A stretch of 64,000 bases of DNA from Salinibacterium sp. SWN167 (GTDB taxonomy: Bacteria > Actinomycetota > Actinomycetes > Actinomycetales > Microbacteriaceae). The notes under the pieces were generated by a model. The model was not told the origin of the DNA, did no database searches, and saw only the letters and a list, made by a program, of their open reading frames with translations. The stretch spans positions 1,612,001 through 1,676,000 of the forward strand of contig NZ_JADYWU010000001.1 of assembly GCF_015864665.1 (NCBI RefSeq), written 5' to 3'. Shown piece by piece: positions 54,178 through 63,772 of this stretch; within the stretch, counting starts at the first letter, position 1, and each line of letters begins with the position of its first letter. The position numbers and the translations under genes are program-made.

Positions 54178-54876
54178 ATGGGTGCTGAAGCGAACACGGG
54201 AAAGAGTCTCACCGTCGAGGTTGATGGAGCCGTCTATGAACGGCTTGCCATTAAGACTCGGTTGGTGGTTCGTGAAGACGACATCGTTCAGGTGGTGTCG
54301 GAGTACGCCGCGGATGTCGTGCAGGATGGCGATCTTCTCTTTGTGACCGAAAAGATTGTGGGAATCACTCAGGGGCGGGCATACCCGATCTCCGAGGTGG
54401 AGCCGCGCAAGCTTGCCACATTCCTCTCGAAGTACGTCACGAAGACGTCGCACGGCATCGGTTTAGGTATGCCCGAAACGATGGAAATGGCGTTGCGGGA
54501 GTGCGGTACGCCGCGGATACTGTTCGCTGCTGCTGTTGCAGCGGTGACGAAGCTTGTGGGGCGTCGTGGCGACTTCTATCGCATTGCCGGGCCCAAGGCT
54601 CGTGCAATCGATGGTCCGACGAAGAACACGATTCCGCCGTATAACTCGCACGTCGTGCTCGGCCCGGCCCGTCCAGACGGCGTCGCTCAGGATATTAAGA
54701 CCGCACTTGGCCACGACATTGAGGTTCTCGTTGTCGACATTAATGACTTCGGCGGCAACATCCTGGGCTCGACGTCAAACAAGGCCACCAGCGAGCTCGC
54801 GCTGAAAGTATTGAAAGATAACCCACTGGGGCAAGATCACCAGAGCACCCCGCTCGGCGTCATCCGCCGGGCTTAG
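54178..54876 (+). CDS. CofE-like coenzyme F420-0 gamma-glutamyl ligase family protein
   Basis: 232 residues. It resembles the CofE/FbiB N-terminal ligase domain (F420_ligase family): LAIKTRLVVREDDIVQVVSE, DGDLLFVTEKIVGITQGRA and VVDINDFGGNILGSTS, the last similar to the metal/GTP-binding DxxD..G region. No other F420 gene (cofC, cofD, fbiC) is in the window, so its acceptor may be F420, folate or something else. It sits 7 bp after sigA, an odd partner, and converges on the ATP-grasp gene. A weak dyad (CCGGCCA/TGGCCGG at 54894-54920) lies between them. Confidence 0.8.
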   Translation: MGAEANTGKSLTVEVDGAVYERLAIKTRLVVREDDIVQVVSEYAADVVQDGDLLFVTEKIVGITQGRAYPISEVEPRKLATFLSKYVTKTSHGIGLGMPETMEMALRECGTPRILFAAAVAAVTKLVGRRGDFYRIAGPKARAIDGPTKNTIPPYNSHVVLGPARPDGVAQDIKTALGHDIEVLVVDINDFGGNILGSTSNKATSELALKVLKDNPLGQDHQSTPLGVIRRA

Positions 54877-54932
54877 TTCCACTTCGGCCCCAGCCGGCCA
54901 CCGCAAGGTGAACTGGCCGGGGGAGTAGTGCC

Positions 54933-55934
54933 CTAGAAGTCGATGACTTCGCGGAACTTGGGCAACAGGCCTGTCTTGATTCCCGTAAGGCTCGGCTTCA
55001 TCTGAAAGACGCCCGTGTTGTAGTTGCCCTCGATGATCGCCGGTCCGTTCGGCGTAATCGCGACGTCCCACCCGACATAGGGGATTTCTGGGATGATGCG
55101 GCTGACAGTGTTGAGCATGGCGAGCACTTCGTCGTACAGCGGAACCTGAAATCCTACGATCGGTGTGCCGGTTTGGGGATGCACGGTGAAAGTGTTGGCG
55201 AACTTGTCGAAGGCACCGTAGCTCGCGATTCCGGTGTTTTCATCCAGCACGGTGTACATGCCACCGCGGCCGTAGTTGTCGACCTCGGCGCCATTGCCCA
55301 TGCGCAGGACCGCTTCCATCACATGCACGTCGGCGCCGTCGAAGAAGGTGATCATTCGCAGTGAGTTGACGCTTGTAGGGCAGAGCGCAGACATGCCGGA
55401 ATGCTGTTCGAGGAACGCTTCAACGAGAAATTGGCGTTTGTCCATCAACTGGCGGTACAGGGCCGGTGCGTCAGCAAGATCACTGCCGCCGTGCTTTTCG
55501 ATACCGGCGCCACTCATGCTGTCGACAACCTTCACCATGATGGGGTCATGGTGCGCGACGAACTCGACGAAGTCTGCTTCGGAAGCTGTTCGCAAGTCGA
55601 GCCAGGCGCGACCGAGCCACTTGTCAAAAGTGGTGTTGAACGTCGGCTTGTCGTAGAAACGTTCGCGGTACTCGCGCTGGTTGTACTTCACCACGATGGA
55701 GTTGGCGTTGCCGCTCGTAATCCACGTGCGGCGCTCAGCACGACTGAGAACGTTGAACTCGAACTCTTCATAGTCGAGGTAGCCCGCTTGGTAGACAAGG
55801 GAACACCAGACCATGTCCAGCAAGATCGCGATCACGGGCGTACCGTTGCGTTTGCTGATTGCTCGCGCGACGGCGAGCATGTTTGATACGTCGAGCGAGA
55901 TAAGTCGCGACACGTAGTGCCGGATGCGCTTCAC
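54933..55934 (-). CDS. ATP-grasp domain protein (sugar-transfer associated type)
   Basis: 333 residues from GTG 55932-55934, chosen because AGGAG lies four bases upstream; the frame extends to 55964. The N-terminal ~100 residues are basic and helical, and the rest is ATP-grasp-like (IMVKVVDSMSGAGIEK, FLVEAFLEQHSGMSAL, NSLRMITFF, YVGWDVAITPNGPAIIEGN with the Mg-binding E-x-N). The related family PF14397 is linked to capsule and cell-surface sugar clusters and should form an amide or similar bond with ATP. Substrate unknown. No surface-sugar gene is directly adjacent here. Confidence 0.75.
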   Translation of the reverse strand: MKRIRHYVSRLISLDVSNMLAVARAISKRNGTPVIAILLDMVWCSLVYQAGYLDYEEFEFNVLSRAERRTWITSGNANSIVVKYNQREYRERFYDKPTFNTTFDKWLGRAWLDLRTASEADFVEFVAHHDPIMVKVVDSMSGAGIEKHGGSDLADAPALYRQLMDKRQFLVEAFLEQHSGMSALCPTSVNSLRMITFFDGADVHVMEAVLRMGNGAEVDNYGRGGMYTVLDENTGIASYGAFDKFANTFTVHPQTGTPIVGFQVPLYDEVLAMLNTVSRIIPEIPYVGWDVAITPNGPAIIEGNYNTGVFQMKPSLTGIKTGLLPKFREVIDF

Positions 55935-56007
55935 AGTTCTCCTACGAAGGTCATACCGACACACGTGTCGGCGGCGAGCAAACTATCTGATGATGCTCAA
56001 CGCTACG

Positions 56008-56226
56008 TTATGCATTCAGACGGCTGGACTCGTCGTGCCACTTGATCGCTGTCGGGAACAGCTTGTCTTTGAATTTGGCACCGTGGTGGGCACAAAAGAG
56101 AAGATCGCCACTGGCGAGCGTCGCGCGGATGTATGCCTGCGCGCCACAACTGTCACAGCGGTCAGCCGCCGTGAGGGTGTAGTCCATCTCATCGACTGGG
56201 GTGTCTTCGGTTGCAATGTTTGACAT
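56008..56226 (-). CDS. DUF7455 small zinc-binding protein
   Basis: 72 residues from ATG 56224-56226, with a strong AAGGAG upstream. The core TLTAADRCDSCGAQAYIRAT and LLFCAHHGAKFKDKL contains CxxC and CxxH, a small zinc finger typical of an actinobacterial family found near sigA and topoisomerase genes. Function unknown. Confidence 0.85.
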   Translation of the reverse strand: MSNIATEDTPVDEMDYTLTAADRCDSCGAQAYIRATLASGDLLFCAHHGAKFKDKLFPTAIKWHDESSRLNA

Positions 56227-56243
56227 GGCCTACTCCTTCTTGC

Positions 56244-56272
56244 TTGCGGTTGTTATTCCGTACGCCTATACA
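56244..56272 (+). promoter_or_regulatory. Candidate promoter for parE
   Basis: TTGCGG (56244-56249), a 17-bp spacer and TATACA (56267-56272), near the primary sigma consensus. It lies 170 bp upstream of parE and reads away from the DUF7455 gene. Confidence 0.45.
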
Positions 56273-56441
56273 AGCATGGGTGCCTGAAGATTCTTCCTAC
56301 ATTGCGGGTATTTCGCTCAGCGCGTAGCGCTTCTGGCGGCGAGCGACGTGCGTGCGGCCGCGGGTGTCGGTGAGCGGCAATGTCAGGCGGAGAACGTACT
56401 CTAGAAGATGGCCTTCCGTCGTCAAACCCTAGGAGATCACT

Positions 56442-58520
56442 ATGGCGAGCTCTGACTACTCAGCCCGTCACCTGTCCGTACTCGAAGGGCTTGAAGCCGT
56501 TCGTAAACGTCCGGGTATGTACATCGGTTCTACCGACTCACGCGGGCTCATGCATTGCCTGTGGGAGATCATCGACAACTCGGTTGATGAGGCGCTCGAC
56601 GGCCACGGTTCAGAGATCAGCGTCATCTTGCACGCTGACGAGAGCGTTGAGGTTCGCGACAAGGCTCGTGGCATCCCGGTCGATGTGGAGCCCAAGACAG
56701 GTCTCACCGGCGTGGAAGTTGTGTTCACCAAGTTGCACGCGGGCGGAAAATTCGGTTCGGGCTCCTATGCCGCGTCGGGTGGACTCCACGGCGTAGGTGC
56801 GTCAGTCGTAAACGCGCTGTCGGAGCGACTCGACGTTGAGGTTGACCGCAACGGCAAAACGTACGCGATGTCCTTTCATCGCGGCGAGCCAGGAACTTTC
56901 GCCGATAAAGGGGAGCCGACTCCGGATGCTCCCTTCAGCCCATACGTGTCGGGCAGCGAGTTGCGGGTTATCGGCAAGGTGCCCAAGGGGCGCACCGGCA
57001 CCCGGGTTCGGTATTGGGCAGACCGCCAGATCTTTACGAAGGGTGCGAGTTTTCAATCTGACGGGCTTATTGACCGTCTGCGTCAGACCGCGTTCTTGGT
57101 GCCCAACCTCACGCTAAACGTGACGGATGAGCGTGGCGATGAGCCGCGCCACGAATCGTTCGCCTTTGAGGGTGGTATCTCTGAGTTCGTCGAGCACCTG
57201 GCTGTCGATCCGCCCATCACCGACATTTGGCGCCTCACCGGATCCGGCGGATTCACTGAGAGCGTTCCGGTGCTGCAAGACAACGGCCACATGGTTTCCA
57301 CCGAGGTTTCCCGTGACTGTGTCGTGGATGTTGCACTGCGCTGGGGCACCGGCTACGACACCGTGATCAAAAGCTTCGTCAACATTATTGCCACGCCCAA
57401 GGGCGGAACGCACCTCGCAGGGTTCGAGCAAAGCCTGCTCAAGTTTCTGCGTGCGGAGACAGAGAAGAACTCGCGCCGGCTCAAGCTGGGTAACGACAAG
57501 CTCGACAAAGACGATGTGCTTGCGGGCCTCACTGTTGTGCTGACCGTTCGCGTTCCGGAGCCTCAATTTGAAGGTCAAACCAAGGAGATCTTGGGTACAC
57601 CAGCGGTGCGTGCGATTGTGGCCAAGGTCGTAGCGACCGCGCTCTCAGAGCGCTTCACGTCAACCAAGCGCGATGACAAGTCGCAAGCGGCGCTCGTGCT
57701 CGACAAGGTCGTCGCCGAAATGAAGTCGCGGATTTCTGCCCGCGCTCACAAGGAAACGCAGCGTCGCAAGAACGCGCTCGAAAGTTCGAGCCTTCCCGCG
57801 AAGTTGGTTGATTGCCGCTCGAACGACGTGGCGAACAGCGAATTGTTCATCGTCGAGGGCGACTCGGCTCTCGGTACGGCAAAGCTCGGCCGCGATAGCG
57901 AGTACCAAGCTCTCTTGCCGATCCGTGGCAAGATCCTCAACGTTCAGAAGGCATCTATCAGCGACATGCTGTCGAATGCAGAGTGTGCGTCGATCATTCA
58001 AGTCATCGGGGCTGGTTCAGGGCGCAGTTTCGATTTGTCGACAGCACGGTACGGCAAGGTCATCATCATGGCTGATGCTGACGTCGACGGTGCTCATATC
58101 CGCACCTTGCTGCTCACGCTCTTCTTCCGGTACATGCCTGACATGATTCGTGATGGCCGTGTATATGCCGCAGTGCCACCGTTGCATCGAGTCGTCGTCA
58201 TGAACCCTGGGTCGAAGCCCAATGAGACCATCTACACCTATTCCGAAAAGGAACTCAACGGCGTGCTCGCCGGGCTCAAGAAGTCGGGAAAGCGTTATCA
58301 AGATCCGATCCAGCGTTACAAGGGCCTCGGAGAGATGGACGCCGACCAATTGGCAACCACCACAATGGACCGCAACAACCGTGTACTCCGCCGCGTGAAT
58401 ATTTCGGATGCCGAAAGCGCCGGAACCGTGTTCGAGCTGCTGATGGGCAACGAGGTTGCGCCGCGCAAGGAATTCATCATTCAAGGTCAGGGTCTCGACC
58501 GCGACCGTATTGACATTTAG
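56442..58520 (+). CDS. parE: DNA topoisomerase IV subunit B (type IIA, ATPase)
   Basis: 692 residues from ATG 56442, preceded by AGGAGATC. GHKL ATPase motifs: EIIDNSVDEALDG (Asn), DKARGIPVDVE, GGLHGVGASVVNALS. Toprim motifs: VEGDSALGTAKLGRD, PIRGKILNVQ and MADADVDGAHIRTLL. C-terminal QRYKGLGEMDADQL. It works with the subunit A encoded just downstream on the opposite strand to decatenate chromosomes. I call it ParE rather than GyrB from its location near sigA, away from dnaA; sequence alone separates the two only weakly. Confidence 0.9.
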   Translation: MASSDYSARHLSVLEGLEAVRKRPGMYIGSTDSRGLMHCLWEIIDNSVDEALDGHGSEISVILHADESVEVRDKARGIPVDVEPKTGLTGVEVVFTKLHAGGKFGSGSYAASGGLHGVGASVVNALSERLDVEVDRNGKTYAMSFHRGEPGTFADKGEPTPDAPFSPYVSGSELRVIGKVPKGRTGTRVRYWADRQIFTKGASFQSDGLIDRLRQTAFLVPNLTLNVTDERGDEPRHESFAFEGGISEFVEHLAVDPPITDIWRLTGSGGFTESVPVLQDNGHMVSTEVSRDCVVDVALRWGTGYDTVIKSFVNIIATPKGGTHLAGFEQSLLKFLRAETEKNSRRLKLGNDKLDKDDVLAGLTVVLTVRVPEPQFEGQTKEILGTPAVRAIVAKVVATALSERFTSTKRDDKSQAALVLDKVVAEMKSRISARAHKETQRRKNALESSSLPAKLVDCRSNDVANSELFIVEGDSALGTAKLGRDSEYQALLPIRGKILNVQKASISDMLSNAECASIIQVIGAGSGRSFDLSTARYGKVIIMADADVDGAHIRTLLLTLFFRYMPDMIRDGRVYAAVPPLHRVVVMNPGSKPNETIYTYSEKELNGVLAGLKKSGKRYQDPIQRYKGLGEMDADQLATTTMDRNNRVLRRVNISDAESAGTVFELLMGNEVAPRKEFIIQGQGLDRDRIDI

Positions 58521-58577
58521 CTGCCAAGCGGATGCGGGGCGTCGTTGACGCCGCGGCACCGATGGTGACTGAAGCAG

Positions 58578-58620
58578 CGAGAGGGCTGCCATCTGAATCG
58601 ATCAGGTGGCAGCCCTCTCG
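58578..58620. terminator. Bidirectional terminator between parE and parC
   Basis: A 19-bp stem (58578-58596 with 58602-58620) with one mismatch (G-U in RNA), built around GAGAGGGCTGCCA, with loop ATCGA. Very stable, between convergent stops. Confidence 0.85.
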
Positions 58621-58660
58621 GCTGTGCAGCTGTGTTCTGTGCCGCCGGAAGTCCGCGGTC

Positions 58661-61120
58661 CTACGGCGTAGAGCCGATGGATCCGATGGCGCTGTCGAGC
58701 GGCATGCCCGAACCGTCTCGCTTGGTACGTTCGGTCGGCAGCTGGCGCACGGCACCATCCGGTCCGACGGCCGTCGCTGGCACAGCGCCAACCCACGCGA
58801 GAGTGAGGACGTCCTCGCCCTTCAGTAGCGAATGAGCGCGAACTCCACCGGTGCCGCGACCCTTGGCCGGGAACTGGGAAAATTCGCTGAGCTTCACCCG
58901 ACCAGGATCTGTGCCCGGAATGGTGACGCTCGAACCTGAGATCGTGACCGCGACGTTTTCGGAGTCAGCATCCAGTGCGTCGAAGAAAATTACTTCGGCA
59001 CCAGAACTGACCCGCACCCCTGCCATGCCGCCCGCGCTGAGCCCCTGCGGGCGCACAGCGGAAGCCGCAAAGTGCAGCAGTTGGGTGTCGGAGGTGACAA
59101 AGGTGAGTTCAGCGTCGTCGGCGCTGTGAGCCGCCCCGACGAGTTCGTCACCTGGCTTGAGCGAGATGATCTCGAAGTCCGGTTTTGAGGGCCAGACGCC
59201 TGGTGTGACGCGTTTGACAGTGCCTTGGCGGGTAGCGAGAGCAATGGGCTGATCACTTTCGAGCGACACAATCGCCAACACACGCTCTTTCTTGTCGAGC
59301 GTTAAGTACTCGCTAATCTTGGCGCCGGCACCGAGCTGCACAGAACTCGTCGGCACATTGGGCAGGTCTATTGCAGTGAAGCGGATGAGTCGGCCGCGGT
59401 TCGTGATCGCACCGATCTCAGTGCGGCTTGTCGTTGTCACGCGTGAACGGATTGCGTCGTGCTTTGATCGACGCGACCCGGCCAATACGGTGTCGCCCTC
59501 GCTGATTCCGACTCGAATGATTCGACCTGTTGTCGAGAGCAGCACCACGCAGGGCTCGTCGGCGATCTCAAGCACAGGCTGGTTCTTGCGCGCAGCTGCA
59601 CGTGATGTTGTGGCGATGGAGGCAGGAGCTTCTGTCAGCAGCGTGCGTCGCGGTGTTCCAAATTTCTCCGCCACGGCGTCGAGTTCGTTTCCGACGAGTG
59701 CTCGGATGAGAGTGTCATCGGCGAGCAAGGCCTGAAGTCGAGCGATCTCGGCCCGAAGCTTCTCTGCCTCGGCTTCCAGCTCGATGCGGCTGAATTTGGT
59801 GAGTCGACGCAGTCGCAGCTCAAGAATGTACTCGGCTTGTAATTCGCTCAGATCGAATACTTCGCGCAGGCGCGTGCGAGCCTGATCGCTGTCGTCACTC
59901 TGGCGAATGACCTGAATAACTTCGTCGATATCGACGATTGCAATGAGCAAGCCTTCAACCAAGTGCAGGCGTTCAAGGTGACGAGCAAGACGGAACTTGC
60001 TGCGGCGAGTGACGACCTGCAAGCGGTGCTTCAAGAAGACTTCTAAGAGCGCCTTCAGGCCGAGGGTCTGAGGGCGACCGTCGACGAGTGTCACGGCGTT
60101 AATGCTGAAGTTGTCTTCGAGCGGAGTCAGGCGGTAAAGCTGCTCGAGTACGGCATCCGGACTGAAGCCAGTTTTGATGCCGATAACCAGGCGCAGCCCG
60201 TGATTTCGGTCAGTGAGGTCAGTAACGTCAGAGATTCCAACGATCTTCTTGTTATTGACGCCGTCTTTGATTTTCTCTATAACGCGTTCGGGACCGACCA
60301 AGTATGGCAACTCGGTGACCACGAGACCCATCTTGCGGGCCGTGATCGACTCCACCGCCACAGTCGCGCGGGTCTTGAAGGCACCACGGCCATTAGCGTA
60401 GGCGTCTTTTACGCCGCTGAGGCCAATGATTCTGCCGCCAGTGGGGAGGTCGGGGCCGGGCACGAACTGCATGAGTTCTTCGAGCGTTGCGTCGGGGTGA
60501 GCCAGCAGGTGCCGCGCTGCCCCCACGACCTCGATGAGGTTGTGCGGAGCCATGTTGGTGGCCATACCGACAGCGATACCGCTCGCGCCATTCACCAAAA
60601 GATTCGGGAAGGCCGCAGGGAGGACCTCGGGCTGGGTCGTGGAATTGTCGTAGTTCGGCACGAAGTCGACAACATCTTCATCGAGATCGTCCGTCATCGC
60701 GATCGCGGACGCCTGCAGGCGGGCTTCGGTGTACCGCGGTGCGGCAGGGCCGTCATCCAGCGAACCGAAGTTTCCGTGGCCGTCGATGAGCGGCACACGG
60801 AGGATGAAGCTCTGGGTCAGGCGCACCATGGCGTCGTAAATGGAGGCGTCACCGTGGGGGTGAAGCTTTCCCATAACGTCGCCGACGACGCGCGACGACT
60901 TGACGTGACCCTTTTCGGGCCGCAGTCCCATTTCGCTCATCTGGTAGAGAATGCGGCGTTGAACGGGCTTCAGGCCGTCGCGGGCATCGGGGAGTGCGCG
61001 CGAATAGATGACGGAGTACGCGTACTCCAGGAACGAGCCCTGCATCTCGGTCGTGACATCGATGTCTTCAATGCGTTCGCCGGCAGGGGAGTCTGGGGTG
61101 GGTTTAGTGGGAGTAGCCAT
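58661..61120 (-). CDS. parC: DNA topoisomerase IV subunit A
   Basis: 819 residues. Breakage-reunion subunit with catalytic Tyr130 in [10 protein letters not shown]. The quinolone-region helix reads [10 protein letters not shown], so Ala92 occupies the place of E. coli GyrA Ser83, as is common in actinobacterial GyrA. The coiled coil ([20 protein letters not shown]) and C-terminal beta-pinwheel repeats are present. It partners with ParE. Its ATG (61118-61120) is only 12 bp from the start of the divergent hydrolase gene, so each promoter must lie inside the other gene. Confidence 0.9.
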   Translation of the reverse strand: MATPTKPTPDSPAGERIEDIDVTTEMQGSFLEYAYSVIYSRALPDARDGLKPVQRRILYQMSEMGLRPEKGHVKSSRVVGDVMGKLHPHGDASIYDAMVRLTQSFILRVPLIDGHGNFGSLDDGPAAPRYTEARLQASAIAMTDDLDEDVVDFVPNYDNSTTQPEVLPAAFPNLLVNGASGIAVGMATNMAPHNLIEVVGAARHLLAHPDATLEELMQFVPGPDLPTGGRIIGLSGVKDAYANGRGAFKTRATVAVESITARKMGLVVTELPYLVGPERVIEKIKDGVNNKKIVGISDVTDLTDRNHGLRLVIGIKTGFSPDAVLEQLYRLTPLEDNFSINAVTLVDGRPQTLGLKALLEVFLKHRLQVVTRRSKFRLARHLERLHLVEGLLIAIVDIDEVIQVIRQSDDSDQARTRLREVFDLSELQAEYILELRLRRLTKFSRIELEAEAEKLRAEIARLQALLADDTLIRALVGNELDAVAEKFGTPRRTLLTEAPASIATTSRAAARKNQPVLEIADEPCVVLLSTTGRIIRVGISEGDTVLAGSRRSKHDAIRSRVTTTSRTEIGAITNRGRLIRFTAIDLPNVPTSSVQLGAGAKISEYLTLDKKERVLAIVSLESDQPIALATRQGTVKRVTPGVWPSKPDFEIISLKPGDELVGAAHSADDAELTFVTSDTQLLHFAASAVRPQGLSAGGMAGVRVSSGAEVIFFDALDADSENVAVTISGSSVTIPGTDPGRVKLSEFSQFPAKGRGTGGVRAHSLLKGEDVLTLAWVGAVPATAVGPDGAVRQLPTERTKRDGSGMPLDSAIGSIGSTP

Positions 61121-61132
61121 AGGATTGCCCTA

Positions 61133-62272
61133 ATGTTACCGGCGCTCAACCCAGACTCAGCGAACCTAACCGATGTGTTGTCAAGTTCCTTTCAGGCAAT
61201 TGCGGGCGAGGAGAATCGACTGAGCTTGCCTCCCGTTCGTCACGCTGTCGTGTTGCTTGTTGACGGACTGGGGGCCCACAACCTTAAGGCGCGATTGGGG
61301 CATGCCAGAACTTTGGCCGGAGCCTTCTCCAAGAACACCGTGATTCAGTCGGGATTTCCCACCACTACAGCAGTGGCGATCGCGAGTCTCACCACGGGAG
61401 CGAGAGCGGGACAGCATGGTCTTGTGGGCTACAGCGTTCTCGATCCGCTCAACGATCGCGTGCTCAACCAACTTTCCGGATGGGATTCCCGCATGCAGCC
61501 GTCGACCTGGCAGCGGGTTCCGACGATCTTCGAGCGCGCAACCGAACGTGGCTTTTCTGCGGTGGCGGTAGGAGCGGCTCGCTATCGAGACTCTGGCTTT
61601 ACACAGGCGGTGCTGCGCGGCGCTAGGTACGTCGCTGCAGGTTCTCTTGCAGAACGGCTTCGTGTGGCGGTGGCGGTTGGACAGTCCAGCGCTGAACCTT
61701 CGCTCACCTACGTCTATGCGCCAGAGCTCGATATGGCTGGTCATGCGAATGGTTGGCAGTCGTCCCAGTGGACGCACGCACTTGAATCTCTCGATTCCGC
61801 GGTGGGCAGCGTGGTGGGCGAACTTGCTGACGACCAGGGGCTTCTCGTCACTGCCGATCACGGAATGATTGACGTTCTTCCTGAATCGCACGTGCTCTTC
61901 GATACGGCGCCGGAACTTATTGAGGGAATCGCGCATGTTGCGGGGGAGCCACGCTGCCTCCAGCTGCATCTCGCGCCTGAACTGACGGCTGCCGAGCGGG
62001 AAGCGGTCCTTGAGCGTTGGCAGCACGCAGAAGGTCAGCGTTCGTGGGTAGCAAGCCGTGACGCTGCAATTGCTGCTGGCTGGTTTGGCGAGGTCGCCCC
62101 AGATGTCGGGGCGCGCATTGGCGACATTATCGTCGCCGCACGCAAGGGGATCGCTTACTACGACTCCCGCGTTACCAATAACTCCGGCAGAAAAATGATC
62201 GGCCAGCACGGATCCTGGTCAGACGAAGAACTTCGTGTTCCCCTTCTGAAGTTCGGTGCCTTCGCTCGCTAA
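61133..62272 (+). CDS. Alkaline phosphatase superfamily protein (nucleotide pyrophosphatase/phosphodiesterase-like)
   Basis: 379 residues from ATG 61133, where homology begins (MLPALNPDSANLTDVL); the frame is open far upstream, but that part is antisense to parC. Metal-site pattern of the AP superfamily: VVLLVDGLGAHNLK (Asp), FPTTTAVAIASLTTG with the nucleophile Thr, PELDMAGHANGW (Asp, His), VTADHGMIDV (Asp, His) and GQHGSWSDEE (His). No signal peptide is seen, so it is probably cytosolic. It hydrolyses phosphodi- or monoesters; substrate unknown. Its end overlaps sepH by 4 bp. Confidence 0.87.
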   Translation: MLPALNPDSANLTDVLSSSFQAIAGEENRLSLPPVRHAVVLLVDGLGAHNLKARLGHARTLAGAFSKNTVIQSGFPTTTAVAIASLTTGARAGQHGLVGYSVLDPLNDRVLNQLSGWDSRMQPSTWQRVPTIFERATERGFSAVAVGAARYRDSGFTQAVLRGARYVAAGSLAERLRVAVAVGQSSAEPSLTYVYAPELDMAGHANGWQSSQWTHALESLDSAVGSVVGELADDQGLLVTADHGMIDVLPESHVLFDTAPELIEGIAHVAGEPRCLQLHLAPELTAAEREAVLERWQHAEGQRSWVASRDAAIAAGWFGEVAPDVGARIGDIIVAARKGIAYYDSRVTNNSGRKMIGQHGSWSDEELRVPLLKFGAFAR

Positions 62273-63279
62273 GCGGGGTCTTCGTCTGGCTTCGTTCCGA
62301 AGACGATGTCGTCCCAGCTCGGCATTGCAACCCGACGGCGACGCGATTTCGCTGTCGGCTGTGGTGCGGTCGCTTGCGGCGGCGCTGGTGCATCGCGGCG
62401 TTGCTCTGCGGCGGGAGGATCGAGAAGGCGCATCGACGGCTCGGCACCGGTCGTGGTGTCAGTCTCATCCTCGTCTGCCGCAAAGTTCGCGGGCTCCCGC
62501 TCGCCGCGACGACGACGAAGAGCGTCGAGCAAATCTGCGGTCTGGTTGCCAACACCCGCTTCTGCGCTGCGATCGCGCATAACAGGAAGTTCCGCCGGTT
62601 TGATCGGCGCGGGCTCGTCGTGAAGTTCATCGACATCGAACGCTCCGCTGTCGAAGCGTGCGGCGTCCGCAGTTCCTTCGGCGGGCGCAACGGCGCGGAG
62701 TCGGGGGATAAGCGCGCCGGTCGTTTCACCCTGTTGGGAGAGAGTCTTGGCTTCGTTGTTGAGCGGAACAAGAGATTGGCGCTTGGGGTCATATTGCCAA
62801 CGTGCATCATGGTCGATGCTGTTTGAGTTGAACGAGAGCTTGACCGTCCACCCATTCTCAGGATCTTTCCAGCTAGCCCACCGCTCATTGGCAGCATTCA
62901 CGTCGACGAGTCGTTCGCGAATAGCGGATCCGAAGGTGCGCGACGACGTCAGCGAGTCCGTTTCACCCGCAACATGCACCGGCACACCGAGCGCAGATTT
63001 GACGACGAATTCGCGTTCAGCGACGACAGGCCCCTCGAAACGCTCGATGTAGTCGATGTCAGCGCCGGTGAGATTCGCGACGTCCTGAGCGGACATTCCT
63101 GCCCGGATATGTGCCTGAATCTCCCGGGGAGCAAGCTTGGGGCCGCTGCCTGTTTGCGCTCGGCTCTGTCGCAAACGCGACTGCAACACGTTATCAACGG
63201 CGAGACGGAAGCGCGTTCCATCATTGCTCGACACGATCAGCGCACCGTCTTGTACTTCGATTACCCGAAGGTCTTCCAT
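62269..63279 (-). CDS. sepH: Septation protein SepH
   Basis: 336 residues. N-terminal DUF3071 domain (MEDLRVIEVQDGALIV) with a helix-turn-helix-like segment (PREIQAHIRAGMSAQDVANL, then IDYIERFEGPVVAEREFV), a long disordered acidic middle, and the conserved C-terminal motif RRRRVAMPSWDDIVFG. In Streptomyces and mycobacteria SepH binds FtsZ and promotes filament assembly and septum formation. ATG 63277-63279. Divergent from DUF4193. Confidence 0.93.
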   Translation of the reverse strand: MEDLRVIEVQDGALIVSSNDGTRFRLAVDNVLQSRLRQSRAQTGSGPKLAPREIQAHIRAGMSAQDVANLTGADIDYIERFEGPVVAEREFVVKSALGVPVHVAGETDSLTSSRTFGSAIRERLVDVNAANERWASWKDPENGWTVKLSFNSNSIDHDARWQYDPKRQSLVPLNNEAKTLSQQGETTGALIPRLRAVAPAEGTADAARFDSGAFDVDELHDEPAPIKPAELPVMRDRSAEAGVGNQTADLLDALRRRRGEREPANFAADEDETDTTTGAEPSMRLLDPPAAEQRRDAPAPPQATAPQPTAKSRRRRVAMPSWDDIVFGTKPDEDPA

Positions 63280-63391
63280 AGTGAACTTCTCCAGCCCTCA
63301 CGATTCCCTTTAGGGTCGCACGCATTGGGTGGTTTCTTTGGGAATAACACGCCTCCATCAACAGTTATCACAGGCGCTGCACAGTGATGCA

Positions 63392-63445
63392 GAATCGGCG
63401 GTTTGCAATTCGCCTCGCTTTCATGGAGACTGTGCCCGCCGATTC
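63392..63445. promoter_or_regulatory. Perfect 10-bp inverted repeat upstream of the DUF4193 gene
   Basis: GAATCGGCGG (63392-63401) and CCGCCGATTC (63436-63445) flank a 34-bp loop. The right arm ends 33 bp before the DUF4193 start. It could be a leader RNA stem or a paired operator. Confidence 0.45.
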
Positions 63446-63478
63446 CGGTGATTCAACGTAAAACAGAAGTGGATGGGC

Positions 63479-63772
63479 ATGGCCACCGACTACGACGCAC
63501 CTCGTAAGACCGACGACGACTCCGAGTCGATCGAGGCTCTTAAAGAGCGTGTTCCTGACAAAATGTCGGGCTCGGTTGACGTCGACGATTCAGACAACCC
63601 GGCGAACTTTGAGCTCGCCGGCGCAGACCTTTCTGACCTGGACCTCGATGTGGTCGTTCTGCCTCCTCAGGCGGACGAATTCACTTGCGTGAGCTGCTTC
63701 CTTGTGAAGCACCGCTCGCAGGTAGACCACACAACCAAGCTGGGCGCTATTTGCCTGGAGTGTGCAGCCTAG
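63479..63772 (+). CDS. DUF4193 domain-containing zinc-ribbon protein
   Basis: 97 residues from ATG 63479 (family start MATDYDAPRK); ATG 63473 would add two residues. Acidic middle (DSDNPANFELAGADLSDLDL) and a C-terminal zinc ribbon with CVSC and CLEC. Found next to DUF3093 and sepH in many actinobacteria; function unknown. Its last 26 bp overlap the end of the convergent DUF3093 gene. Confidence 0.9.
   Translation: MATDYDAPRKTDDDSESIEALKERVPDKMSGSVDVDDSDNPANFELAGADLSDLDLDVVVLPPQADEFTCVSCFLVKHRSQVDHTTKLGAICLECAA

Noticed and set aside
60200-61132. Long open frame upstream of and in phase with the AP-superfamily gene
   Set aside because: It is antisense to parC, which has clear topoisomerase motifs. 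Family similarity of the hydrolase begins only at ATG 61133.
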